A DNA stretch of 64,000 nucleotides, from NCBI GenBank assembly GCA_023228945.1, contig JALOAI010000023.1, positions 1-64,000 of the forward strand, in the 5' to 3' direction. Every line of letters begins with the position of its first letter. The first letter of the stretch is position 1. This document shows positions 31,817 to 40,165 of this stretch, piece after piece. The position numbers and the translations under genes were made by a program. The stretch is from Pigmentiphaga sp. (lineage in GTDB: Bacteria > Pseudomonadota > Gammaproteobacteria > Burkholderiales > Burkholderiaceae_B). Under the pieces are notes generated by a model, which saw only the letters and a program-made list of their open reading frames with translations, made no database searches and was not told the origin of the DNA.

Positions 31817-33838
31817 CTACGGATTCTTCCCCGATACTTGCAACGGCGGCTCGGATACGCCGGAATTGCCAGGCTCCGGCACTCGGGCGGAAAGTCCGGC
31901 CCAGGTTTCTGCTTCAGCGTCGGTCATGCGGTCCATTTGCTCCAGCCACTCCCGTATCGTCAGCACAAGCTGAGAAAACGGATCGCTCCCGGTGTCCGAC
32001 ACCTCTTGCCGCTCGTCGCGGCTGGCGGTTTCTCCCGCCAATTGTTCGGCCAGCCGGTCGACCATAGCCTCCTGACCGGGGCTTATCGAATACTTGGCGG
32101 CCCAGGCGCTGATATCGTCGCATAGCAGTTCAGCGCTCGTGATCAACGGAAACCACGCAACGGCTTCCGGTCCGGCCGGCGGCGGCTCTTGCATGGCGTT
32201 CTGCAACTGCGCTCTCATTTTGGCCAGAGCCACATAAGCGTCGCGGCGAACGGCCGGAAGGCTCTTGCCTACCAGAGCCTGTCCGCTCTTGAGAGACGCC
32301 ACATAGCCCGCAAGTTTCTGGCGGGCGGCCTGAAAGCTGCGCTGCAATTCGGTCTGGTGAGTCCGAGGCCAGAGAAAATAGCCAAACACCAGGATAATGA
32401 CGCCGCCCATCAAGGTGTCCAGCAAACGGGGCAACCCGTAATCGATATTGTGCATTCCGGGTGCGATCTCATCCAAGAGCATCAGGACGATAATGGTCGC
32501 AAAGAATGTGGCAAGCCCATACGAACGCTGCGCCGCCCAAGGCAATGCGGCGGCCAGCACCGCGAGAACGGCCACGAGCACCAGCCCTTTGGGAAAGAAC
32601 ATGAAGATCAGGGCACCAACGAGCACTCCGAGCAGCGTTCCGAGAACGCGAAGCACGGTTCTGGCGAACACCGAGCCCAGGTCTGGTTTCAAGACGATGA
32701 TGACCGTGAGCGGGGTCCAGTACCAGTGGCTGCCATCATGGATCCAGCGCGTGGCAAACGCGAGGGCCATGCACAATGCCAGGATCGCGGCCCACCTGAC
32801 TGTTTCGGGAGCGACCACGAGCCGATCGAGAACACCCGCGCGACGGCGGTCTGGCTGGCCAGGCTCCTTGCCGGTAGGCATGGGGGCCGAGCTGGACGAA
32901 TCATGCCAGTAAGTGCGTCGGAACGCATTTACGGCGCGAGGCAGCAGCATATTCGGCAATAAATCGCCGGACGCCGGCGCCGTCAAACCTCTGTCCCGAC
33001 GTACCATGGCCGCCATTTTTTTGAGTTCCGTCGCCGATACCTCGAGATTGTGCGGGATCCTGGAAGCCAGGGTTGCCGTGAAGATGCGATCGATCTGCTG
33101 TAGTACCGACGCTTGCCAGTCCAAATAGGCCGATCGGCCGGCTTGGTGGCGGTATCGATTCGACAGCAATTCGGCATAGGCGGCCGCTAACGCATCGGTA
33201 ATGACACGCCGACAAGCCACCTCATCCGATTCCGAGGCTCCTTTGGCACGCGCCGACGCCAGCTTCGAGATCTCATCGAGCAAATGGGCAGTCAGGTCGA
33301 TAAAAGGGCGTTTGCGGAATACCAGCGCCTCGACGCCAAGCAATACAGCATAAAAGCCACAGCCTGCCAGGAAAAAGACCGCGGGCTTCCAGAATGGCGC
33401 AATCGCCGGGATGGCAATGGCGATGCAGCCCATCAACAAACCCTGCACCGCACCCGCGGAAAATGCCGAGCCATAGCTGCTGATGATTCCCGCCAGAAAG
33501 GCCGCCAGCGCCATGGTGGCCGTGACGAACACCCAAGGCAGATCTCCCAGATAGCCGAGAAAGAACCCCAAGGCACCCATCGGTGCGATGATGAAGATCT
33601 CGTGAAAACGGGGAGCGTAAGGCCCATCGCGCTCGCCCAACGCGAGACCCAGGGCGCCGAGCGACATCATCAGGAATGTCGCGGGTGAGTCCAGGGCTAT
33701 GCCCACCAGAATGGGCACGGATATCGCAAGCGCTACCCGTATACATCGCGTTACAGGCCAGCGAGCCGGCTTTAAGCGAGTCAGTTGGCGAAGCCAGGAA
33801 TTTGGGCGAACCGAAGTATTCGGCGACACATACGCCAT
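31817..33838 (-). CDS. FUSC-family (YccS/YhfK-like) inner-membrane transporter
   Basis: The 673-residue protein has two sets of about six membrane helices (N-terminal VALAISVPILVGIALDSPAT onward; C-terminal WAAILALCMALAFATRWIHD, then WYWTPLTVIIVLKPDLG) separated by a soluble region. This is the FUSC layout, and the YWTPLTVIIVLKPD segment is the conserved aromatic-acid exporter-like motif. Family members efflux aromatic carboxylates or related compounds; the substrate here is unknown. Composition is less GC-rich than flanking genes and it sits just after ssrA, a frequent insertion point, so acquisition is possible. No integrase is present. Confidence 0.85.
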   Translation of the reverse strand: MAYVSPNTSVRPNSWLRQLTRLKPARWPVTRCIRVALAISVPILVGIALDSPATFLMMSLGALGLALGERDGPYAPRFHEIFIIAPMGALGFFLGYLGDLPWVFVTATMALAAFLAGIISSYGSAFSAGAVQGLLMGCIAIAIPAIAPFWKPAVFFLAGCGFYAVLLGVEALVFRKRPFIDLTAHLLDEISKLASARAKGASESDEVACRRVITDALAAAYAELLSNRYRHQAGRSAYLDWQASVLQQIDRIFTATLASRIPHNLEVSATELKKMAAMVRRDRGLTAPASGDLLPNMLLPRAVNAFRRTYWHDSSSSAPMPTGKEPGQPDRRRAGVLDRLVVAPETVRWAAILALCMALAFATRWIHDGSHWYWTPLTVIIVLKPDLGSVFARTVLRVLGTLLGVLVGALIFMFFPKGLVLVAVLAVLAAALPWAAQRSYGLATFFATIIVLMLLDEIAPGMHNIDYGLPRLLDTLMGGVIILVFGYFLWPRTHQTELQRSFQAARQKLAGYVASLKSGQALVGKSLPAVRRDAYVALAKMRAQLQNAMQEPPPAGPEAVAWFPLITSAELLCDDISAWAAKYSISPGQEAMVDRLAEQLAGETASRDERQEVSDTGSDPFSQLVLTIREWLEQMDRMTDAEAETWAGLSARVPEPGNSGVSEPPLQVSGKNP

Positions 33839-34010
33839 TTCCGCATCCTGTGTGTAGGGTCAAGGCACCCAGGATAAACCATGGATCCGACAGGATCGTG
33901 GAGGCAGCCACAAAGGGCCGACATGGCTACGAAACTGGCGCACGCCGCCAGCCCTGCGGGATCTCCGGGCCTTGATCGGCGTGCGCCTCGCGGCGTTTCG
34001 GGTGGCTCGT

Positions 34011-34466
34011 TCAGCCTCCGAGCGTCAGCTTGCCCTTCATGAGCGAGGAATGGCCCGGGAATGAGCAAAAGAACGTGTAGTCCGTCCCTTCCTTCAAGAG
34101 TTTGGGATCGAAGCTGACCTTGGTTTCCTGGCCGCCGCCAATCATGTCGGTGTGGGCGATGATGCGCTTGTCGTTGGGCTTGAGATAGCCGTTGGCCGGA
34201 CCGGCGGCGATGCCGTCGCGGCCGGTAGCCTCGTAGTCGGAAGCCGTGGTCAGTACCCAGTTATGGCCCATGGCGTTGACCGGCAGCTTGCCGGTGTGCT
34301 TGAGGGTAACCGTATAGCTGGGGCAAGATTTATCGACGACGATCTCTTTGACGTCGTATTGCATGGCGTCGTTCGAATTGACCGTGATCTCGCAGTTTTG
34401 GGCGGCGGCCACGCCAGGCAGGGCCAAAGCGGCGAGAACGGCAAGGGTGGCAACGGAACGTGACAT
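34011..34466 (-). CDS. azu: azurin (type 1 blue copper protein)
   Basis: Azurin is a periplasmic electron carrier. The 151-residue precursor starts at ATG 34466; a signal peptide (VATLAVLAALALPGVAAA) precedes mature QNCEITVNSNDAMQYDV. Copper ligands are all present: His46 (GHNW), Cys112 and His117 (FFCSFPGHSSLMKG), Met121 in the same segment (mature numbering, +22 in the precursor). The disulphide Cys3/Cys26 also fits. It is divergent from a cytochrome c peroxidase, a known electron acceptor for azurin in Pseudomonas. Confidence 0.96.
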   Translation of the reverse strand: MSRSVATLAVLAALALPGVAAAQNCEITVNSNDAMQYDVKEIVVDKSCPSYTVTLKHTGKLPVNAMGHNWVLTTASDYEATGRDGIAAGPANGYLKPNDKRIIAHTDMIGGGQETKVSFDPKLLKEGTDYTFFCSFPGHSSLMKGKLTLGG

Positions 34467-34634
34467 AAATCCTCCAAACAAAAGGCTGGGCAATATGCCG
34501 GGTAAATGATCTCAGCTTTGAGGGGCTCGCCTTGCGTGGAAGGTCGGCGACCAAGGCTGAGCAGGCGGACTTGTACGCAAGGCTCGGGTATCCTTCGCCC
34601 TACGGTAATCGTTGATTCATTTGCGGAGTACGAC

Positions 34635-35687
34635 ATGCGCAAGAGACTTCCCATGGTACTCGGATCGCTGGCACTGGCAAGCGCGGCCTGGGCCGGCGCG
34701 ACGCCGGACGGCCAAGATCCGGAAACACTGCGCACGATGGCCAACGCGCTATTCGCCCCCATTCCCGAACATCCGACCGAGGTGCGGGGCCAGCCTGTCA
34801 CCACGGAACAAATCGAACTCGGTCGCTGGCTGTTCTTCGATCCGCGCATCTCGCGCAGCCACATCATCAGCTGTAATACCTGTCATAACATCGGCACCGG
34901 CGGTGCCGACAACGTCCCGGTTTCGATCGGCCACGGCTGGCAGCGTGGCCCCCGCAACTCGCCCACCGTATTCAACGCCGTCTTCAATGCCGCCCAGTTC
35001 TGGGACGGGCGTGCGGCCGACCTGCGCGAGCAGGCCAAGGGTCCGGTGCAGGCCAGCGTGGAGATGAACAACACCCCCGAAGGCGTGGAAACCATGCTGC
35101 GCAGCATCCCGGGCTATGTAGAGGCTTTCGAACGCGCTTTTCCCAGTCAAGACAACGCGGTCAACTTCGATAACATGGCCCAGGCGATCGAGGCCTTTGA
35201 ACTCACATTGGTCACGCCCAATTCGCGTTTCGATCAGTTCCTCACGGGCAAGGCCGAACTTGAAGAGCTGGAACTCCAGGGATTGGGACTCTTCGTGCAA
35301 AAAGGCTGCGTCGCCTGTCATTCCGGCGTCAACCTGGGGGGCCAAACCTATTTCCCGTTTGGTGTGGTAGAACGACCTGGCGCCGAGATCCTGCCGCCCA
35401 ACGACAAAGGCCGCTTCATGGTCACGAATACCGCCTCAGATGAATACGTGTTCCGCGCTTCGCCGTTGCGCAACATCGCCCTCACGGCGCCATACTTCCA
35501 CAGCGGCCAAGTGTGGGAGCTGGAACAGGCCGTTGCCATCATGGGCTCCAGTCAGCTGGGCCACACGCTGAACGACGACGAGGTCCAGGCCATTACCGCC
35601 TTCTTGCACACCCTCACCGGCGAGCAGCCTATCGTGGAATATCCCATTCTGCCGCCCAGCACCGCCGATACACCTCGGCCGCACTGA
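34635..35687 (+). CDS. di-haem cytochrome c peroxidase
   Basis: It reduces hydrogen peroxide to water in the periplasm with electrons from azurin or cytochrome c. The 350-residue precursor (start ATG 34635) has a signal peptide (MVLGSLALASAAWA) and two haem-binding motifs, CNTCH (residues 80-84) and CVACH (226-230). Family segments include ELGRWLFFDPRIS, RGPRNSPTVFNAVFNAAQFW and PYFHSGQVWELEQAV. It lies divergent from azurin with 168 bases between. I saw no clear FNR box there. Confidence 0.95.
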   Translation: MRKRLPMVLGSLALASAAWAGATPDGQDPETLRTMANALFAPIPEHPTEVRGQPVTTEQIELGRWLFFDPRISRSHIISCNTCHNIGTGGADNVPVSIGHGWQRGPRNSPTVFNAVFNAAQFWDGRAADLREQAKGPVQASVEMNNTPEGVETMLRSIPGYVEAFERAFPSQDNAVNFDNMAQAIEAFELTLVTPNSRFDQFLTGKAELEELELQGLGLFVQKGCVACHSGVNLGGQTYFPFGVVERPGAEILPPNDKGRFMVTNTASDEYVFRASPLRNIALTAPYFHSGQVWELEQAVAIMGSSQLGHTLNDDEVQAITAFLHTLTGEQPIVEYPILPPSTADTPRPH

Positions 35688-35752
35688 TCGCAAAACGGCC
35701 TCGCGGCCACGCCGCGGGGTAGCCCCTTCCATTTTTCACAGGAAACGATCGC

Positions 35753-36268
35753 ATGAAAGCCTCCCTGCAACGCTGGTTTACCGGTTCGCTCCTCACCGTC
35801 GCCTTGGCGGCACCGGCCTGGTCGGCCGGTTTCATGGATAGCCTCACGAGCCAGGCCACCGAAGCCCTGGGCGGCAGCCAGGCCCAGTCGGCCGGTAGCG
35901 CGGCTGGCACGGAGGCCCTGGGCGGGCTCGGCGGCGCCGGCGCGCTTGGCGGTCTTGGTGGTCTCGGCGGCCTGGGCCTGCCGGCCATCGGCAGCGGCAC
36001 GGCCAGCAACGCCGCGGGAGTCTTGCAATACTGCGTCCAAAATCGCTATCTGGGCGCCGCCGGCGCGCAAGGCGTCAAAGACCAACTGCTCGGCAAGCTC
36101 GGCATGAGCAGCCCGGCGGCCCAGCAGAAAGATACGGGTTTCCAGCAAGGCCTCGCCGGCGTGCTGCAAGGCGGCGACGGCGCCACCTTCAATCTGGCGG
36201 GATTGCAGGATCAATTGAAAGAAAAAGCCTGCGACTACGTCCTGGACAACGTCACGTCCTTCCTCTGA
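35753..36268 (+). CDS. DUF2501-domain exported protein
   Basis: The 171-residue protein has a signal peptide (GSLLTVALAAPAWSA), then MDSLTSQATEALGG and a Gly/Leu-rich low-complexity run (GGLGGAGALGGLGGLGGLGL). A conserved C-terminal domain follows (VLQYCVQNRYLGAAGAQGVK ... LKEKACDYVLDNVTSFL) with two Cys. This matches the DUF2501 (YjjA-like) family, of unknown function. It lies 65 bases after the peroxidase gene on the same strand and is convergent with the glycosylase gene. Confidence 0.85.
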   Translation: MKASLQRWFTGSLLTVALAAPAWSAGFMDSLTSQATEALGGSQAQSAGSAAGTEALGGLGGAGALGGLGGLGGLGLPAIGSGTASNAAGVLQYCVQNRYLGAAGAQGVKDQLLGKLGMSSPAAQQKDTGFQQGLAGVLQGGDGATFNLAGLQDQLKEKACDYVLDNVTSFL

Positions 36269-36349
36269 TCCTGGCACCGGTGGGTAGCGGCCGGCTCGCG
36301 GCTCGATCGCGCCCCGACACCCCTTCCGCAGCCGGATCTCGCAAACGAC

Positions 36350-37000
36350 CTACGCCGCGGGAAACGGCCGGCTCCAATAGCGGGAGCCGGCCACGCCAAA
36401 GCGCCAACTTGTCTCGGCGGCCTTGCTGATGCCGATCCGCGGCCCACTCACCACCTCGATGGCAGTGTCGGGTGCGTACAGCTCGAAGGGCGGCTGGTCG
36501 AGCGGCTTGCCGTTGAGCAACGGGCCTATCGCCAGCGCCTGTCCCACGCGGCCGGGTCCCGAACACAGGAGGCGCGGCTCGCTTAGGCCGCGCCGAGCGG
36601 CCATGACGTCCAAGCCCCGCGTGGGCTCGATCGCCCGGATCAGCACCCCCGCCCCGTGCCCCTCCTCGCGGCAAACCAGGTTGAGGCACCAATGGATGCC
36701 ATACGACAGGTAGACATAGGCGTGGCCAGGCGGGCCGAACATGGCGCGGTTGCGCGCCGTGGGGCCGGCGTGGCTATGCGATGCCGGGTCGGCGCGGTCG
36801 TATGCTTCGGTTTCGACGATGCGCCCGCCCACGCCATTGATCAACAGGAGCGCACCCAGCACTCGCGGCGCCACGTCCCAGGCATCGCCCGCAAAAAAAT
36901 CCGCGGCCAGGCGCTCCGGCGGCTGTCTGTCATCGCTCCGCCTGGCCTCGCTCCGTATCGCCGGAACCGCGTCTTCGCACGTCGTTGATAGCCGTTTCAT
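36350..37000 (-). CDS. mpg: DNA-3-methyladenine glycosylase (AAG/MPG family)
   Basis: It removes alkylated purines such as 3-methyladenine from DNA. The 216-residue protein has the AAG core: RIVETEAYDRADPASHSHAG with the catalytic Glu, RNRAMFGPPGHAYVYLSYGI, HWCLNLVCREEG and the conserved LCSGPGRVGQALAI. The start is ATG 37000 (MKRLSTTCED), preceded by GGCGGG; the frame extends upstream to 37693 but that part is antisense to the methyltransferase gene. The N-terminus has about 25 extra residues. Confidence 0.93.
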   Translation of the reverse strand: MKRLSTTCEDAVPAIRSEARRSDDRQPPERLAADFFAGDAWDVAPRVLGALLLINGVGGRIVETEAYDRADPASHSHAGPTARNRAMFGPPGHAYVYLSYGIHWCLNLVCREEGHGAGVLIRAIEPTRGLDVMAARRGLSEPRLLCSGPGRVGQALAIGPLLNGKPLDQPPFELYAPDTAIEVVSGPRIGISKAAETSWRFGVAGSRYWSRPFPAA

Positions 37001-37396
37001 CCCGCCAAGCTTACTCCAAGTCCATCCGCGTGAGCAGCCGTACCTGAACGGGTCTTGCGTCCGAGGGGCGATCCCGCTGTCCCTTCGTGCGAGTTGCGGC
37101 AACGACTCGTGCTGCCGCCTGGTGCCGCTCTCTCTTTGCTCGAGCGGCGGGAAGCCGGAACCGATCATCATATGGAAAGACCCGGCGGCTGCCTCTTCGC
37201 ACGGAGCCGTCGTCGGCGCTGCCTTCGCAAACAATGGTTTACCGCCTCGCGATTGACCGTCCCGTCCCGCCTGCGCTACGCTGATTCGCAGCCACTCCGT
37301 CATCGGCGAGTGGTCCTCGGTTCTACGCTCCACCTTCGCGCCGGATACCCGGCATGCCGCAGTCGCACTGGCTGCCCCGATACCGCGAGGCCCCGC
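37001..37396. other. 396-bp stretch without a supported gene
   Basis: This lies between divergent mpg and the exported methyltransferase. Open frames cross it on both strands, but their composition (Arg/Ser/Pro-rich) and lack of any motif mark them as chance. No tRNA, clear promoter or long repeat was seen. Confidence 0.5.
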
Positions 37397-38230
37397 ATGT
37401 CCCCATCGCCCAGGCTCCACGCCACCCCCCGCATCTTCCAACGCTTTCCCGCAGCCATGGCCGCAGCGGCCATGGCCGTTTTTTTGGTCGCGCCCACCCA
37501 CGCCCAGGTCAGCCAGTTCGAACCTCGCGTGGGTCAGGAAGGCAAGGATGTCGTGTGGGTGCCCACGCCTCAGGCCCTGGTCGAGCGCATGCTCGACATC
37601 GCCGAAGTCAAGCCCGGCGAATTCCTGATCGACCTCGGCTCGGGCGACGGCCGCACCGTCATCACGGCCGCCGGCAGAGGCCTGCGGGCCCACGGCATCG
37701 AGTACAACGCCGACATGGTCGAACTGGCCAAGCGCGCCGCGCGCGACGCCGGCGTTACCGACCGCGCCACGTTCGCTCAGGGCGATCTATTCGAAGCCGA
37801 TCTAAGCCAAGCCGACGTGATCACGCTGTTTTTGCTGCCGTCCATCAACGAGAAACTCAGCCCCACGCTGCTGGACCTACAACCCGGCACGCGGATCGTT
37901 TCCAACAGCTTCCGCATGGGCGATTGGGAGTCCGACGAAAGCTCCACCGTAGACGAGGATTGCTCGCGCTGGTGCACGGCGTTGCTCTGGTTCGTACCCG
38001 CCAAGGTAGAAGGCGAGTGGACTCTCGATGGTCAGCCCCTTAAGTTCCAACAAACCTACCAGCGCCTCGAAGGCACGCTGGGCAACACGGCCATCCGCGA
38101 TGCCGCCCTGCGCGGCACCCGGATTGCCTTCACCGCGGGCGACGCCCGCTATGTCGGCACCGTCGACGGCAACACCATGCAGGGCCAGGTCGAAGGCTCC
38201 GGTCGAGCCTGGCGGGCCGCCAGGCCTTAG
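37397..38230 (+). CDS. exported SAM-dependent methyltransferase-like protein
   Basis: The 277-residue protein begins MSPSPRLHATPRIF and has a hydrophobic signal-like segment (FPAAMAAAAMAVFLVAPTHA) ending in an AHA-type cleavage site. Next come a class I methyltransferase fold: WVPTPQALVERMLDIAEV, the SAM motif FLIDLGSGDGRTVITA, GIEYNADMVELAKRAA and a C-terminal domain of about 80 residues (GEWTLDGQPLKFQQTYQRLE). SAM is not expected in the periplasm, so either the leader is a membrane anchor or the fold has another role. The substrate is unknown. It is unlinked to its neighbours. Confidence 0.75.
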   Translation: MSPSPRLHATPRIFQRFPAAMAAAAMAVFLVAPTHAQVSQFEPRVGQEGKDVVWVPTPQALVERMLDIAEVKPGEFLIDLGSGDGRTVITAAGRGLRAHGIEYNADMVELAKRAARDAGVTDRATFAQGDLFEADLSQADVITLFLLPSINEKLSPTLLDLQPGTRIVSNSFRMGDWESDESSTVDEDCSRWCTALLWFVPAKVEGEWTLDGQPLKFQQTYQRLEGTLGNTAIRDAALRGTRIAFTAGDARYVGTVDGNTMQGQVEGSGRAWRAARP

Positions 38231-38394
38231 CTTGGCGGCTGCCGTCGGCCTCCAAGGCCGGTGGGCCTCCTTTCGGGAACCGCCAACCACAGGCGCAGCG
38301 CGGAGGCGCACCCGCCGCCCCCCTCCGGCAGCCGCGCTCCAGGAGGCAACGCGCGACAGGTGTAACGTAGGAATATTTCTTGAGGAAGTACGCC

Positions 38395-39489
38395 ATGCAG
38401 ATCCAAGCCGCCATCACACGCCAGCAGGGCGCTCCGTTCGCCATCGAAACAGTGCGCCTGGCCGAACCGCGTGCCCGTGAAGTGCGAATGCGCATCATTG
38501 CCACCGGCGTCTGCCACACCGACGCGGTGGCTCGCGACATCCCGCTTTCCCCATATCCCGTGGTGCTCGGCCACGAAGGGGCGGGCGTGATCGAAGCCGT
38601 CGGCGAAGGCGTAAACGGCCTTGCCGTGGGCGACCACGTCGTCTTGTCCTTCGCTCACTGCGGCGCCTGCGAAACCTGCCTCACCGGCCATCCCACCGTG
38701 TGCCTGCGCTTCAATGAGCTCAACTTCGATGGCCATCTCGAAGACCAAACCAGCCGCCTGAGCCAGGACGGCACCGAAATCGCCACCTTTTTCGGCCAGT
38801 CATCCTTCGGCAGCTATGCGATCGCCCACGAACGCAACGTGGTGAAAGTCGACCCCGATGTGGACCTCGCGCTGCTGGGCCCGCTGGGCTGCGGCATCCA
38901 GACCGGCGCGGGAACCGTACTCAATCACTTCCGGCCCGGCTTCGGCCACGCCATCGCCGTGTATGGCTGCGGCGCCGTCGGCCTGAGCGCCATCATGGCG
39001 GCCCGCATCGCCGGCTGCCGCCACATCATCGCCATCGATATCCACGACAACCGCCTCGCACTCGCCCGCGAGCTGGGTGCCACCCTCGTCCTCAATGGCG
39101 GCACGGCCGACGTCGTGGCGGAGATCCGCAGGGCCACCAGTGGCGGCACGCATTTCGCGGTTGAAACCACCGGCGTACCCGCCGTGGTACGGCAATCGCT
39201 GCAAGCCCTGCGGCCGCTGGGCAAGTCGGCCATCGTCGGCGTCACGGGCGAAGTCACGCTCGACATCCACCCCGACCTGATGGCCGAAGGCAAGACCATG
39301 GTCGGCGTGATCGAGGGCGACTCCGTGCCGCGGGTCTTCATCCCGCAATTGGTGGCCTATTACAAGGCGGGCCGCTTTCCCTTTGATCGTCTTGTGAAGT
39401 TCTACGACTTCGCCGACATCAACCAGGCCTTCGAAGACTCCAAGAACGGCTCGGTCGTCAAGCCCATTCTGCGCATCGGTGCGTCGTAG
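38395..39489 (+). CDS. zinc-dependent alcohol dehydrogenase (aryl/benzyl alcohol type)
   Basis: This is a 364-residue medium-chain dehydrogenase. The catalytic zinc ligands appear as GVCHTD and GHEGAG, with the third Cys in GPLGCGIQTG. The structural zinc lobe is CGACETCLTGHPTVC; the nucleotide site is YGCGAVGLSAIMAARIAG. The lobe and the GCGIQTGAG motif resemble benzyl/aryl-alcohol and type III-like NAD-dependent alcohol dehydrogenases. AGGAAG lies 7 bases before ATG 38395. The physiological substrate cannot be told from context. Confidence 0.9.
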   Translation: MQIQAAITRQQGAPFAIETVRLAEPRAREVRMRIIATGVCHTDAVARDIPLSPYPVVLGHEGAGVIEAVGEGVNGLAVGDHVVLSFAHCGACETCLTGHPTVCLRFNELNFDGHLEDQTSRLSQDGTEIATFFGQSSFGSYAIAHERNVVKVDPDVDLALLGPLGCGIQTGAGTVLNHFRPGFGHAIAVYGCGAVGLSAIMAARIAGCRHIIAIDIHDNRLALARELGATLVLNGGTADVVAEIRRATSGGTHFAVETTGVPAVVRQSLQALRPLGKSAIVGVTGEVTLDIHPDLMAEGKTMVGVIEGDSVPRVFIPQLVAYYKAGRFPFDRLVKFYDFADINQAFEDSKNGSVVKPILRIGAS

Positions 39490-39499
39490 CACGCGCTCC

Positions 39500-39533
39500 A
39501 GCCGGCGGCGAAACGTCGTTTTGGCGTCCGGCT
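39500..39533. terminator. hairpin between convergent alcohol dehydrogenase and ychJ-like genes
   Basis: The outer stem AGCCGG/CCGGCT (39500-39505 with 39528-39533) encloses CGAAAC/GTTTTG around a 3-base loop. It lies in the 72-bp convergent gap and may stop both transcripts, though no T-run follows. Confidence 0.4.
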
Positions 39534-39561
39534 AGCAGGCCCACCACCGCAGTCAGCCTTC

Positions 39562-39960
39562 CTACGGCAAGATATCGCCATCGACGTACCACCATCGACC
39601 CTCCTCATACACGAAACGACTGCTTTCGTGGTGGCGCCGGCCCCGGCCTTGCCAGCGGGAGCGGGCCACGAACTCCACCTCGGCGCGATCTGCCGCCAGC
39701 AGCCTCTGCCGCCGCACTTGCAGCCCCAGCCACTGCAGCCCTGATGGATGGGGCTCCAGCCGCTCGGGGCGCGTGCTCGCATGCCAGGTGTCGAGCAGGT
39801 ATTCCCATTCCTCCTTGACGAAGGCGCTATAGCGCGAACGCATCAAGGTTTCGGCGTCGGGCGCGGCCAGCCGCTGCGGTCCCTGGTGCCAGCGGCCGCA
39901 GCAATGTTCATAGGAGGCGCCTTGGCCGCAAGGACAGGCGCTGTCGGCGGATGATTTCAT
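39562..39960 (-). CDS. YchJ-like SEC-C motif protein (UPF0225)
   Basis: The 132-residue protein starts MKSSADSACPCGQ at 39960. It carries the SEC-C zinc motif CPCGQGASYEHCC, then ETLMRSRYSAFVKEEWEYLL, DTWHASTRPERL and a terminal RFVYEEGRWWYVDGD. These are characteristic of the YchJ/UPF0225 family, whose function is not established. It converges with the alcohol dehydrogenase gene and is divergent from the sulfatase gene. Confidence 0.92.
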   Translation of the reverse strand: MKSSADSACPCGQGASYEHCCGRWHQGPQRLAAPDAETLMRSRYSAFVKEEWEYLLDTWHASTRPERLEPHPSGLQWLGLQVRRQRLLAADRAEVEFVARSRWQGRGRRHHESSRFVYEEGRWWYVDGDILP

Positions 39961-40165
39961 GTTGTGTTCTCTCTGCTCGGCGTTGCTGATCCCAATCTGC
40001 GTCCTCATGGCGCGCTGCGGACCGGAGGGAGTCACCCGCCCTCCACCGATAACCCCAGGTGATAGGAATCAAAAAATACCAATTTCGCCCTTCGGACGGG
40101 CTTCCTAGAATGGTTTCGTCCCGCCGGCGTCCATGCTTGGCGGCCCCGCTTTCGATGGAGTTGCC

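Noticed and set aside
31730..31817. An integrated element at the 3' end of ssrA.
   Set aside because: The tmRNA end is intact, but no repeat of its 3' end and no integrase gene were seen nearby.
36350..37693. Reading mpg as a 447-residue protein.
   Set aside because: The first 231 codons are antisense to the methyltransferase gene and the intergenic stretch; the glycosylase core begins near ATG 37000.
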